DNA of 64,000 nucleotides. Source: CAYLPJ01 sp964385465. GTDB lineage: Bacteria; Planctomycetota; Phycisphaerae; SM23-33. The position numbers were made by a program, and so were the translations under genes. Shown piece by piece: positions 21,331 through 30,400 of this stretch. Positions within the stretch are counted from its first letter, which is position 1. Every line of letters begins with the position of its first letter. The stretch covers positions 12,936 to 76,935 of the forward strand of contig CAYLPJ010000028.1 of NCBI GenBank assembly GCA_964385465.1. Direction: 5' to 3'. The notes beneath the pieces were generated by a model. That model did not search any database. It was given only the letters and a program-made list of their open reading frames with translations, and was not told the DNA's origin.

Positions 21331-21554
21331 CGCCGTCCGGCGATTCCTGCCCACGGGCTGCTGGTCGTCCCCGGCCGTTCTTGCCTGCCCTGGCCGGTCG
21401 GTGGGGGCTCGGCCTCCATCGCCCATGGTGTGCATACGTTTCTCGAAGCGGCCTTCCGAGCTGCCATGGATGTCTGCGGGCGGAAAACCGCCATCGTGAC
21501 CATCAGCCGCAAGGCGACTCGCCGATGCGGCTGCCCAGCCGCGTGACAAAGCCC

Positions 21555-21583
21555 TCGAAACGCCCCGTCGCCCGGCGTATCCT
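21555..21583 (+). promoter_or_regulatory. Predicted leaderless promoter of anmK
   Basis: TCGAAA (21555-21560), 17 bp, then TATCCT (21578-21583). The predicted transcription start falls on or next to the A of the ATG at 21590, and no Shine-Dalgarno is present, so the mRNA is probably leaderless. Confidence 0.45.
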
Positions 21584-21589
21584 GTTGCC

Positions 21590-22738
21590 ATGGTCGAACC
21601 CAAGCGAACCTTCGCGGGCCTGGCCGTCGGCCCCAGTGCCGACGGCGTCGACGCCGTCCTCGCCGAGGTCACCGGCAAGGGCGAGCACCTCGCCGTCGCG
21701 CAGAAGCACGCCCTTACCCGGCCGATGCCCGAGGCGCTCGCCAAGCAGCTCCGCACCGTCGCGGGCGGGTGGGCCGAGCCGGCCGCGGGCATCGCACGGC
21801 TCGACCGGGACCTTGGGGCCTTCGTCGCCGAGACCGCACGCAAGCTGCTGCGCGACGCGGCGGCGCCGGCAAAGCACATCGCGGGCGTGGGGCTGATCGG
21901 TTACCCGGCCGCGCAGACCGCCCCGGCGGCCGCCGAGGGCAAGGGCTGCGGGCTGGAGTTGGGCTCGGCATCGCTGGTGGCGCGGGAGACGGCCCTGCCG
22001 GTGGTATCGGGCTTCTCCGCCAGCGATTACGCCGCCGGCGGCGTCGGGGGGCCGGTCTGGGCGTGGTGCGACTGGCGGATGTTCCGCCACCAGCGCCTCA
22101 GCCGCGTCGTCCTCCAACTGGGGGCGATCTGCACTCTGACGTTCGTGGGCAGCGACGCGGCCGCCTGCGACGTCGTCGCCTACGACACGGGACCGGGAAC
22201 CGTCCTGATCGACGCGCTGGCCGCGAGGCTCTTCGACGCACCCATGGATGCCGACGGTGCCGCCGCGGCACGAGGAGAGATCGACGAGGGACTGCTCAAC
22301 GAGCTGATGGCCGGGGAGTTCTTCCAGATGCCCGCGCCGAAGAGGACGCATGTCGGCGAGTGGGGCGAGCGGGTGTTCCAGCGGCTGGAGATGATGGCGG
22401 GCAAGCACCGCTTGGATGCCGCCGGGCTGCTGACGACGGTCACCGAACTGACCGCCCGGGTCGCCGCCCGGGACGTGCTGGCGCTGACCGAGCGCCCGCA
22501 CGAGGTCATTCTCGCCGGCGGAGGGGCGTTGAACATTCACCTCGCCGGGCGGATCCGCAAGCTGCTCAGCCCGTGCAGCACCTACACGGCCGAGCGGTAC
22601 GGTCTGGACCTCCGCGGGCACACGGCCACGGCGGCGGCGATGCTGGCGGCGGCGAGGCTGGACGGCTTCCCCGCCCATTGCCCCCGGGCCAGCGGCGCTG
22701 ACGAGGCCGTCCTGCTCGGATCGCCGTGGGTACCGTGA
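21590..22738 (+). CDS. anmK: AnmK-family anhydro-N-acetylmuramic acid kinase
   Basis: The 382-residue product has the usual length and motif order of AnmK, which phosphorylates and opens 1,6-anhydro-MurNAc to MurNAc-6-phosphate during cell-wall recycling in the cytoplasm. Visible landmarks are GLAVGPSADGVDA (10-22) at the phosphate-binding position, FSASDYAAGGVGGPV, LQLGAICTLTFVG, YDTGPGTVLIDAL, the LDAAGLLTTVTELTARV segment, and the AGGGALN nucleotide-site motif. The first motif is normally GTSMDGVD; here Thr is Pro and Met is Ala. The usual PKSTGRE motif reads PKRTHVGEWGE. These changes suggest altered substrate or activity. The GTG start of the next gene lies inside its last codons. The ATG is supported by a leaderless-type promoter rather than an RBS. 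Confidence 0.8.
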   Translation: MVEPKRTFAGLAVGPSADGVDAVLAEVTGKGEHLAVAQKHALTRPMPEALAKQLRTVAGGWAEPAAGIARLDRDLGAFVAETARKLLRDAAAPAKHIAGVGLIGYPAAQTAPAAAEGKGCGLELGSASLVARETALPVVSGFSASDYAAGGVGGPVWAWCDWRMFRHQRLSRVVLQLGAICTLTFVGSDAAACDVVAYDTGPGTVLIDALAARLFDAPMDADGAAAARGEIDEGLLNELMAGEFFQMPAPKRTHVGEWGERVFQRLEMMAGKHRLDAAGLLTTVTELTARVAARDVLALTERPHEVILAGGGALNIHLAGRIRKLLSPCSTYTAERYGLDLRGHTATAAAMLAAARLDGFPAHCPRASGADEAVLLGSPWVP

Positions 22739-23115
22739 CCCCCGGCGGCGAGGGCAGCGACGGCGGGTTGTACATCGCGGTCTTCGCCCTCGATCGGCCG
22801 AGGCGGCTCCGCGTGGGGCGGTTGGGGCGTTTCGACTTCCCGGCCGGGATGTACTATTACGTAGGCAGCGCCCGCCGCGCCAGGGACGCCCGCCTGGCCC
22901 GCCATGGCCGGCGGCGAAAGCCGCTGCGATGGCATGTGGACTACCTTTCGACGAAGGCGGTCATGCTGGGAGCGATCCTGGTCGATGCCGCCTCCGCGAG
23001 CGAATGCGGGCTCGCCGCGGCGCTGGCTGAGCGCTACCCCCGCCACGTGCGGAACTTCGGCGCATCGGACTGCCGCTGCGGCGGACACCTGTTCCACGAG
23101 CCGCCAGTCGTATGA
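22726..23115 (+). CDS. Uri/DUF123-family GIY-YIG endonuclease-like protein
   Basis: This 129-residue protein matches the stand-alone DUF123 (Uri) pattern: GLYIAVFAL, VGRLGRFDFPAGMYYYVGSA, RLARHGRRRKPLRWHVDYL, an ECGLAAAL segment, and the C-terminal FGASDCRCGGHLF. DUF123 is distantly related to GIY-YIG nucleases and is also found fused to some archaeal endonuclease III proteins; the biological substrate is not established. The GTG start at 22726 overlaps the end of anmK by 13 bp, suggesting translational coupling. No functional link to cell-wall recycling is evident. Confidence 0.8.
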   Translation: MGTVTPGGEGSDGGLYIAVFALDRPRRLRVGRLGRFDFPAGMYYYVGSARRARDARLARHGRRRKPLRWHVDYLSTKAVMLGAILVDAASASECGLAAALAERYPRHVRNFGASDCRCGGHLFHEPPVV

Positions 23116-23153
23116 GGTCGATCGCAACTGCCAGTTAAGCAAGGAGTTGGCGT

Positions 23154-23618
23154 ATGAAGTCTCTTGGACGGATCGTGATGGCCCTGGCCCTGGTTGGCGC
23201 CGTCGGCTGCGGGCACGAGCAGCAACGGCAGCGGAAGCACCGAACCGAATGCCTGGTCAACCTGCGGAATATCGGCGCGGCGCTGACGACCTGGCGGGAA
23301 GGCCACGACGGCCGATGGCCCGAAAGCCTCAGCGACCTGACGGGTGCGGGCCTCCTGCCGCCGGAGCCGCTTCGCTGCCCGGCCGCGAAGGAGAAGGGCC
23401 GGTCCGTGGACTACTTCTACCTCGCCCCGGAGGCCCCGGACGCCGGACCAAGGCATCTCATCGCTTGCGACTTCTCGGGCAACCATCCCACCGGGCGGGG
23501 GTGCCTGTTCGCCGACGGGCACGTCGAGCACCTCAGCCCGGGGGAGTTCACCAACTACGCCGGGCGACCCGAGAACATGTCCTTCGCGGCGGCCCTGCTG
23601 GAGGTCGAGGGGCAGTAG
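23154..23618 (+). CDS. H-X9-DG motif lipoprotein
   Basis: A 154-residue protein with a lipoprotein signal (LALVGAVGC, lipidation Cys19) and an AAGGAG ribosome-binding site at 23141-23146. The mature part reads CLVNLRNIGAALTTW, then a Cys-Pro segment, and ends with NHPTGRGCLFADGHVEHL, in which nine residues separate His from Asp-Gly. This is the H-X9-DG motif of the large planctomycete family of prepilin-like (DUF1559-type) proteins. Here the usual prepilin N-terminus is replaced by a lipobox, so it is probably membrane-anchored rather than assembled into a pilus. Function unknown. Confidence 0.7.
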   Translation: MKSLGRIVMALALVGAVGCGHEQQRQRKHRTECLVNLRNIGAALTTWREGHDGRWPESLSDLTGAGLLPPEPLRCPAAKEKGRSVDYFYLAPEAPDAGPRHLIACDFSGNHPTGRGCLFADGHVEHLSPGEFTNYAGRPENMSFAAALLEVEGQ

Positions 23619-23623
23619 GCCGG

Positions 23624-23784
23624 CAGCCCGTTGAAGAAGCCGATTCGGTCTGCGAGCGGGTCCTCTCCCGCGTCGCCGGCGTCCGAGAAACTGGACGAAT
23701 CTCGCGGATTCGCCTTCGCTTCTCGTCCTTGCCGACGCGAAGAATCCCGCGCTATCGGCTGCGAAGCACTTTTTCAATGGACTG
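23624..23784. repeat. MITE-like inverted-repeat element, 161 bp
   Basis: The ends CAGCCCGTTGAAGAAGC (23624-23640) and, on the other strand, CAGTCCATTGAAAAAGT (23784-23768) form 17-bp terminal inverted repeats differing at four positions, all transitions. The inside is non-coding and contains a smaller palindrome, CGAATC-TCGCG-GATTCG. It lies between two convergent genes, and its right end directly abuts the stop codon of the ABC gene. It may be a miniature mobile repeat or a large stem acting as a shared transcription end. Confidence 0.5.
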
Positions 23785-24591
23785 TCAGGGCGCGGCCTGG
23801 CCGCCGGGGATTCGCGGCCAGTATCGGCCGTGGCGGACGTCGAGTTCGACCGTCAGGCCGAAGGCATTTGTAAGCGTTTGCTGCGTAAGAACCTCCGGCT
23901 TCGGACCTGCGGCCAGGACGCGCCCGCCGGCCAGGATCAGCACGTGGCTGAACCGGGCAGTGATTTCCTCGATGTGGTGGGTGACCATCACCAGCGTCGT
24001 GGACTGTTCCCCCTCGCCCCGCGCGAGGGCGTCTACAGTTCCAAGGAGCGTCTCGCGGCCGGGCAGGTCCAGGCCGGCGCACGGCTCGTCGATCAGCAGC
24101 AGGTCGGGCGCGGGCATGAGGGCGCGGGCGATGAGCGCGCGCTGCTGCTCCCCGGCCGAGAGCGTTCCGAAGAGTTGCTCAGCGTGTTCGACGAGGTCCA
24201 GGCGGTCGATCAGTTGGTGGGCCCGTTGGTTCTGGGCCCCCGTGATCGTGTCGAACAGTGCCGTCGAAGCGAACGCCCCGGACAGGACGATCTGCCGGGC
24301 GGTCTGGCGCCGGCGGATGCGGGTGGCGAGGTGCGAACCGACGTAGCCTATGCGCTTGCGGAGTTCGCGCAAGTCAACGTGTCCGAACAGGTTGCCGAGG
24401 ACGCGAACGGAGCCTTCGCTGGCCCATTGGTAGCCGGTGATCACGTTGAGCAGCGTGGTCTTGCCCGAGCCGTTGGCGCCGAGGATCGCCCACTGCTGGC
24501 CGGGATCGACCCGCCAGGAGACGTCCGACAGCACGGCCGTGTCGGCGATGCGGACGCCGACGCCCTCGACGTGGATGACAGGACGGTTCAT
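23785..24591 (-). CDS. ABC transporter-type ATPase (ModF/COG1119-like)
   Basis: A 268-residue stand-alone ABC ATPase. Walker A is GANGSGKT (38-45), the signature is LSAGEQQRALIARAL, Walker B is LLLIDEP, and the switch histidine is in VTHH. The overall pattern (ITGYQWASEGSVRVLG, LRELRKRIGYVGSHL, HHIEEI) resembles the ModF/YlmA group of single-domain ATPases, whose partners and substrates are mostly unknown. No permease or binding protein lies nearby. An upstream in-frame ATG at 24840 would add 83 residues but is rejected: the ATG at 24591 sits 7 nt after a good -10 box and starts the conserved domain. Confidence 0.85.
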   Translation of the reverse strand: MNRPVIHVEGVGVRIADTAVLSDVSWRVDPGQQWAILGANGSGKTTLLNVITGYQWASEGSVRVLGNLFGHVDLRELRKRIGYVGSHLATRIRRRQTARQIVLSGAFASTALFDTITGAQNQRAHQLIDRLDLVEHAEQLFGTLSAGEQQRALIARALMPAPDLLLIDEPCAGLDLPGRETLLGTVDALARGEGEQSTTLVMVTHHIEEITARFSHVLILAGGRVLAAGPKPEVLTQQTLTNAFGLTVELDVRHGRYWPRIPGGQAAP

Positions 24592-24598
24592 GGCCGAG

Positions 24599-24627
24599 AG
24601 GCTACGCCACCAGGGCGTGATGGGCAA
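24599..24627 (-). promoter_or_regulatory. Predicted leaderless promoter of the ABC ATPase gene
   Basis: On the minus strand TTGCCC (24627-24622), 17 bp, TAGCCT (24604-24599), then 7 nt to the ATG at 24591. The predicted start of transcription coincides with the start codon, and no Shine-Dalgarno is present. Confidence 0.55.
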
Positions 24628-24673
24628 GCGTGGCCTGCCAAAGCGGCCCCCGGGATATGCCAAACCGGTCGAT

Positions 24674-24702
24674 TTGACATTCCGGCGAGGACATGGCTTG
24701 AT
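24674..24702 (+). promoter_or_regulatory. Possible dnaK promoter
   Basis: A perfect TTGACA (24674-24679) is followed at 17 bp by a poor -10 (CTTGAT). A better -10-like TATATT lies at 24717-24722 without a matching -35. No CIRCE operator (TTAGCACTC-N9-GAGTGCTAA) was found, so HrcA control is not indicated. Confidence 0.3.
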
Positions 24703-24833
24703 GTAACCTATTGCGTTATATTGTTTAGGGTGTATGGCACGGGCGCTGCATAACGACGCGTGAGGGCTCAACAGACAGATTCTGCCTCCCGCCCGCGACG
24801 GCGGGGGGTGAGGCCAAGGGAAGGTGAGAGAGT

Positions 24834-26759
<1,926 letters not shown>

Positions 26760-26769
26760 CCGCCCCCAT

Positions 26770-26812
26770 CGCGGCGCGGGCGCAGACGGTCCCGCCCGCG
26801 CCGCGAGGTTTC
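26770..26812 (+). terminator. Stem-loop terminator after dnaK
   Basis: CGCGGCGCGGGCG (26770-26782) pairs perfectly with 26793-26805 across a 10-nt loop and is followed by a short T-rich stretch (TTTCTC). The T tract is weak, but the 13-bp GC stem 10 nt after the stop codon fits an intrinsic terminator. Confidence 0.6.
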
Positions 26813-26860
26813 TCCCCCCTCGCTCCGACGCCGCCTTGGAACCGAGTCGCACGCGGGGCT

Positions 26861-26889
26861 TTCCACTCGGTGCTGCCGCGCGGTATGCT
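26861..26889 (+). promoter_or_regulatory. Predicted promoter of the lipoprotein hydrolase gene
   Basis: TTCCAC (26861-26866), 17 bp, TATGCT (26884-26889). The -10 is good and the -35 is weak. The transcript would start near 26896 and carry the GAAAGG ribosome-binding site before the ATG at 26959. Confidence 0.4.
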
Positions 26890-26958
26890 GCGCACGAACG
26901 CCCGGGGCGAGGGTTGAGCTGCCCGGGACCTGCGGTCACGGACCACGAAAGGTGGAAC

Positions 26959-27816
26959 ATGCCACGAACGGGACTGACGTGGGCGGCGGCGTTGGCCATG
27001 GCGGCGGCCGCGGGCGGCTGTGCATCCCAGCCCTACAAGACCCCCGAGCGGATGCGCCACGGTCTGGCCGTCGTGCTGCCGGGCATCGAGGGGCGAAGCC
27101 CGCTGAACGAGGCGATCTGCCGAGGGCTCAACGCCGGCGGGGTCAACTGGGGCATCGACCTGGAGGACTGGACCGCGCCGCTGGGCCCGCTCTACAACCT
27201 CCGCGCCGAGCTGCACAACCGCCGCAAGGCCAACGAGATCGCCGTCCGCGTGGCCGAGTACAAATTCGCCCACCCCGACAACCCCGTCGTGGTCATCGGC
27301 CACAGCGGCGGGGGGGCGATGGCCCTGTGGGTCGCCGAATCCATGCCCGAGGGTCAGGAGCTCGACGGCGTGATCCTGCTGGCCCCGGCCATCTCGCCGG
27401 GATACATGATCGACTTCGCCCTCACCAAGACCCGCCGGGGCATCGTCAACTTCTACTCCCACAAGGACTGGGCCTTCCTGGGCATCGGCACGACGGTGAC
27501 CGGCACGATGGACGGCGAGCACACCTCCTCGGCCGGGCGGGTGGGCTTCCAACTGCCCCTGGCGAACTCGCGCCCGAAGACCTACGAGAAGCTCTTCCAG
27601 ATCAACTGGCACCGCCAGATGGCCGACACCGGGCACACCGGCGGGCACCTGTCGTGGTCGACGGAGGACTTCGTGGCCACGTACGTCGCGCCCATGGTGC
27701 TCTCGCCGCGATGGAGCGAGGAGGTCGTCGCGAACGTCCTGATGCGCCGGGGGATCGATACCACGCCGGCCACGCGCAACCGCTGGGAGCCGATGGACAA
27801 CACGGACGTCCCCTGA
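26959..27816 (+). CDS. Lipoprotein with alpha/beta-hydrolase fold
   Basis: A 285-residue predicted lipoprotein: signal peptide with lipobox AAGGC (Cys21), then an alpha/beta-hydrolase core. The nucleophile elbow is GHSGGG with Ser116 (VVVIGHSGGGAMALWVAE). The segment ELDGVILLAPAISPGYMID follows, and NFYSHKDWAFLG and HTGGHLSW may supply the acid and histidine. It is probably an envelope-anchored esterase or lipase-like enzyme of unknown substrate. The start was chosen at the ATG preceded by GAAAGG and directly ahead of the signal peptide; an in-frame start at 26836 would put 41 residues before it. Confidence 0.7.
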   Translation: MPRTGLTWAAALAMAAAAGGCASQPYKTPERMRHGLAVVLPGIEGRSPLNEAICRGLNAGGVNWGIDLEDWTAPLGPLYNLRAELHNRRKANEIAVRVAEYKFAHPDNPVVVIGHSGGGAMALWVAESMPEGQELDGVILLAPAISPGYMIDFALTKTRRGIVNFYSHKDWAFLGIGTTVTGTMDGEHTSSAGRVGFQLPLANSRPKTYEKLFQINWHRQMADTGHTGGHLSWSTEDFVATYVAPMVLSPRWSEEVVANVLMRRGIDTTPATRNRWEPMDNTDVP

Positions 27817-27914
27817 TTCGGTTCCTGTTCGGGGTATTGCTCAAGCATTTCGCGATGCCTGACCGATGCAATGGCCAGGCGGGCGGCGGCAGGCCCGCGG
27901 AAAGGACCCCGAGC

Positions 27915-28379
27915 GTGCGCGACGGACTGGACTTCCTCAAGGGCGGGCCCTACGGCGACCTCCCCGGCGGCGGGGGGGTCTTCTATACCGACGGCGCCGC
28001 CGGGGCCTACCGGCTGGGCGATGCCCACACCGCTACCCCGCGGCGATTGGCCGAGTTGCTTCACGACGGGGCCGTCCAGCTCTGCCGACGGGCCGTCGAG
28101 GCGCTCGATGCCGGGGACATCGAGGTCGCCGAGGACCACCTCGCCCGCGCCGGGAGGATCGTCCGCCAGCTTCAGCAGTCCCTTCGTCCCGATGCCGCCG
28201 GGGACACCGCCGACTTGCGTAAGCGCTGCGGCCGGGCGCGGCGGCTGCTCATCGAAGCCGCTCATTACCGCCGTCGAGAGACGGTCACGGAGACGCTCTC
28301 GGTGCTGGCCGACCCGCCCCCTCGCTTCGCGGCGCTGGCTTGTTGTCCTGCGGGGGAGGGAGGCGAGTGGATCGCCTGA
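27915..28379 (+). CDS. fliS: FliS-like flagellar export chaperone
   Basis: A 154-residue all-helical protein aligned by pattern with FliS: AYRLGDAHTATPRRLAELLHDGAV matches the FliS A/YxxxxxxTAxPxxLxxxLYDGA start, followed by ALDAGDIEVAEDHLARAGRIV and a LRKRCGRARRLLIEA helix. FliS binds the C-terminus of flagellin in the cytoplasm and prevents premature assembly. No other flagellar gene is in the window, so this is an orphan copy. The GTG at 27915 is preferred because AAAGGA lies just upstream; an ATG at 27855 would add 20 residues. It ends 16 bp from the convergent GT2 gene. Confidence 0.6.
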   Translation: MRDGLDFLKGGPYGDLPGGGGVFYTDGAAGAYRLGDAHTATPRRLAELLHDGAVQLCRRAVEALDAGDIEVAEDHLARAGRIVRQLQQSLRPDAAGDTADLRKRCGRARRLLIEAAHYRRRETVTETLSVLADPPPRFAALACCPAGEGGEWIA

Positions 28380-28395
28380 GACGTGCGGGGGCGGC

Positions 28396-29403
28396 CTACG
28401 TGAAGACCACCCAGTCGTCGTCCTTCTCGGGCTCGGGCTCTTCGGCCTCCGGCTCGGCTGCCGGCTCGGCTTTGGTCTGGAAGCCGACGCGCTCGCGAAT
28501 GACGTACAGCGGACGGGCCCGGGCCTCACTGAGCGTTCGGCCGAGGTACGCCCCCAGGATGCCGAGAATGAGGAACTGTCCGGCCAGCAGGAGCACGAAC
28601 CCGGCGGCGACGTGGGCCCACCCGCCGGGTGCGAGCCCGAAGGGCCAGAGCAGCAGCGCCAGCAGCGCGTAGACGCCGACGCCGGCGATGAGCACCGCGC
28701 CGATCACGGTCGCCAGGCGAAGCGGCGCCAGCGTGGTGCCCACGACGGCCTCGCCGGAGGCCCGCGCCAGGCGCCAGAGGTCGCGGAAGGAGGGCGCCCG
28801 CCTGGCCGGTCCGCCCAGCCGTACGGCCGTCTGGCGGAAGCCCACGCGATGGATCAGCCCGCGGTAGATCCGCCCCCGCTCGCCGTGGGCGGCCAGGGCG
28901 TCGACGACGCGGCGGTCCAGCAGGTACAGGTCGGGGCTGTCGGCGAGGTCCGCCCCGCAGAGCCACCGCACGCCCCGGCGGAGCAGCCCGGCCAGGGTCG
29001 CGCCCAGCCGCGGACCGGCGTCGGACGGGCGGCGGACGCCGTAGACCACCTCGAAGCCCTCCCGCCACCGCGCCACCAACTCGCCGAGGCTCGCGATGTC
29101 CGCCGGCTCGTCGGTCGCCAGCGTGATCACCGCCTTGCCCGCGGCAAGCTCGTGCCCGGCCGTCAGGGCCGCCTGGCGCCCGAACGACCGCGAGAACTCG
29201 ACGGCCTTGACGCGCGGATCCACCTCGGCCAGCCGGCGGATCTCGGCGGCGGTTTCGTCGGTGCTGCCGTCGTTGACGAACAGGATCTCGTACGGCTCGG
29301 CGAGGTCGTCGGCGGCGACCTTCAGCCCGCCGTAGAGGTGCTCCAGCACCTCCTGGCGGTCGCGGACGGGAATCACGAATGTAAACGTCAGCTCATCAGC
29401 CAT
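28396..29403 (-). CDS. GT2-family membrane glycosyltransferase
   Basis: A 335-residue protein of the GtrB/DPM1-like GT2 type: FTFVIPVRDRQ at the start of the nucleotide-sugar fold, EILFVNDGSTDETA, SRSFGRQAALTAGH, and two C-terminal membrane segments (about 225-285 region, VIGAVLIAGVGVYALLALLL and AAGFVLLLAGQFLILGILG). Relatives transfer a sugar to a polyprenyl phosphate on the cytoplasmic face. The usual DADLQDPPE acceptor motif reads TDEPADI here, and the DFRLMDRR motif reads DLYLLDRR, so substrate or activity may differ. The tail is rich in Glu and Pro. The second ATG (29403) is chosen because GGAG lies 6 nt before it; the first ATG is at 29415. Confidence 0.8.
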   Translation of the reverse strand: MADELTFTFVIPVRDRQEVLEHLYGGLKVAADDLAEPYEILFVNDGSTDETAAEIRRLAEVDPRVKAVEFSRSFGRQAALTAGHELAAGKAVITLATDEPADIASLGELVARWREGFEVVYGVRRPSDAGPRLGATLAGLLRRGVRWLCGADLADSPDLYLLDRRVVDALAAHGERGRIYRGLIHRVGFRQTAVRLGGPARRAPSFRDLWRLARASGEAVVGTTLAPLRLATVIGAVLIAGVGVYALLALLLWPFGLAPGGWAHVAAGFVLLLAGQFLILGILGAYLGRTLSEARARPLYVIRERVGFQTKAEPAAEPEAEEPEPEKDDDWVVFT

Positions 29404-29475
29404 GCGGCTCTCCATAGCACGCAGACGCCCAAGGTATCTTCGGCCATCGGTGCGGGCACACGCAAGCGAACGCGG

Positions 29476-29503
29476 AGTCTACCGGACTTCCGCCGGTGTG
29501 CAA
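29476..29503 (-). promoter_or_regulatory. Predicted promoter of the GT2 gene
   Basis: On the minus strand TTGCAC (29503-29498), 16 bp, TAGACT (29481-29476), in the 93-bp gap after rsmE. It implies that the glycosyltransferase can be transcribed independently of rsmE. Confidence 0.45.
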
Positions 29504-29508
29504 TCCCG

Positions 29509-30252
29509 TTACTCCACGGTATCCGACTTCGCCAGGGCCTTCGCCGCGGCCAGCAGGGCGACCGCCGCCGTCTCCACGCGGAGGACCGTGGTCCCCAGCC
29601 GCACCGGCGCGAAGCCCGCGGCGAGGGCGGCGTGGCGCTCCGCGTCGCTCAGGCCGCCTTCGGGCCCGACCAGCACGGTCAGTTCGTCGTCGCCGGTCAC
29701 GTCGGCCAGCGCGCGCCCGATCGGCGCGGCGGCCGGGCCCGCGTCCCCCAGCACCCGCCCGCTGCCCCCGGCGCCGGCGAGGACCTCCGCCAGCGGCGCC
29801 GGCGGATGCAGCTCGGGCAGGCGGTTGAGCCCGCACTGCTTCGCCGCCGCGATGCACTGGCCCAGCCAGCGATCCCGCTTGGACGCCGATATCCCGCCCT
29901 TGCCCGCGACGCTCCGCTGGAAGCTCACCGGCGTCAGCGACGCGGCCGCCAGCTCGGTCGCCTTCTCCAGCAGCCAGTCAAGGCGTTTGCCCTTGGGCAT
30001 GGCGAAGGCCAGGTGCACGGCGGGGCGGGGTGGCCCGGCCGGCGGCATGCGGCGGCGGATCTTGACGGTGACGCCGGCCCGGGCGGCTTGGGTGATCGTG
30101 GCTTCGGCGGCGCTGCCGAGGCCGTCGAACAGCTCGACCTCCGCGCCGGGCCCGAGCCGCAGCACGTGCAGGGCGTGGTGGGCCTCGCCGGCGGGCAGGT
30201 CGATCCGGTCGCCGGCCAGGTCGGGTGCGTGGAATCGCGGTCGGTTCGCCAT
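29509..30252 (-). CDS. rsmE: 16S rRNA m3U1498 methyltransferase RsmE
   Basis: The 247-residue product has the RsmE layout: an N-terminal PUA-like part (RFHAPDLAGDRIDLPAGEAHHALHVLR), LLEKATELAAASLTPV, QCIAAAKQCGLNRLPEL, and the SPOUT knot motifs LVGPEGGLSDAE and RLGTTVLRVETAAVA. RsmE methylates U1498 of 16S rRNA with SAM in the assembled small subunit. The start at 30252 begins the conserved domain; an upstream ATG at 30555 would overlap the divergent glycosidase and adds unrelated sequence. Confidence 0.93.
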   Translation of the reverse strand: MANRPRFHAPDLAGDRIDLPAGEAHHALHVLRLGPGAEVELFDGLGSAAEATITQAARAGVTVKIRRRMPPAGPPRPAVHLAFAMPKGKRLDWLLEKATELAAASLTPVSFQRSVAGKGGISASKRDRWLGQCIAAAKQCGLNRLPELHPPAPLAEVLAGAGGSGRVLGDAGPAAAPIGRALADVTGDDELTVLVGPEGGLSDAERHAALAAGFAPVRLGTTVLRVETAAVALLAAAKALAKSDTVE

Positions 30253-30306
30253 GGTCCCATTGTGCCATCGACCGCCCCGGAATCCCACCCCGGGAATCAT
30301 GGGGCC

Positions 30307-30336
30307 TTGATCCCGAAGGCAGGCAGGCGGTATCGT
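30307..30336 (+). promoter_or_regulatory. Predicted promoter of the GH106-like gene
   Basis: TTGATC (30307-30312), 18 bp, TATCGT (30331-30336), in the gap between the divergent rsmE and glycosidase genes. A second -10-like TACGAT lies at 30369-30374 without a clear -35. The ATG at 30401 follows GGAAGG at 30389-30394. Confidence 0.4.
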
Positions 30337-30400
30337 CCCTGCCCGGCCGTGCGGACCGCCGTCGGCCGTACGATTTCCCATCAGAGACGGAAGGTAGACG

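Larger units (their letters stand above)
20851..21589. other. Intergenic region between the giant gene and anmK
   Basis: About 740 bp with no intact gene. It holds the promoter and leader of the minus-strand giant gene, a T-arm-like tRNA fragment near 21068-21084, a degenerate FG-GAP coding fragment between about 21090 and 21330, and the anmK promoter at its right end. Short open frames here overlap on both strands and have no coherent product. Confidence 0.6.

Noticed and set aside
24674..24833. HrcA/CIRCE control of dnaK
   Set aside because: No inverted repeat resembling CIRCE is present upstream of dnaK.
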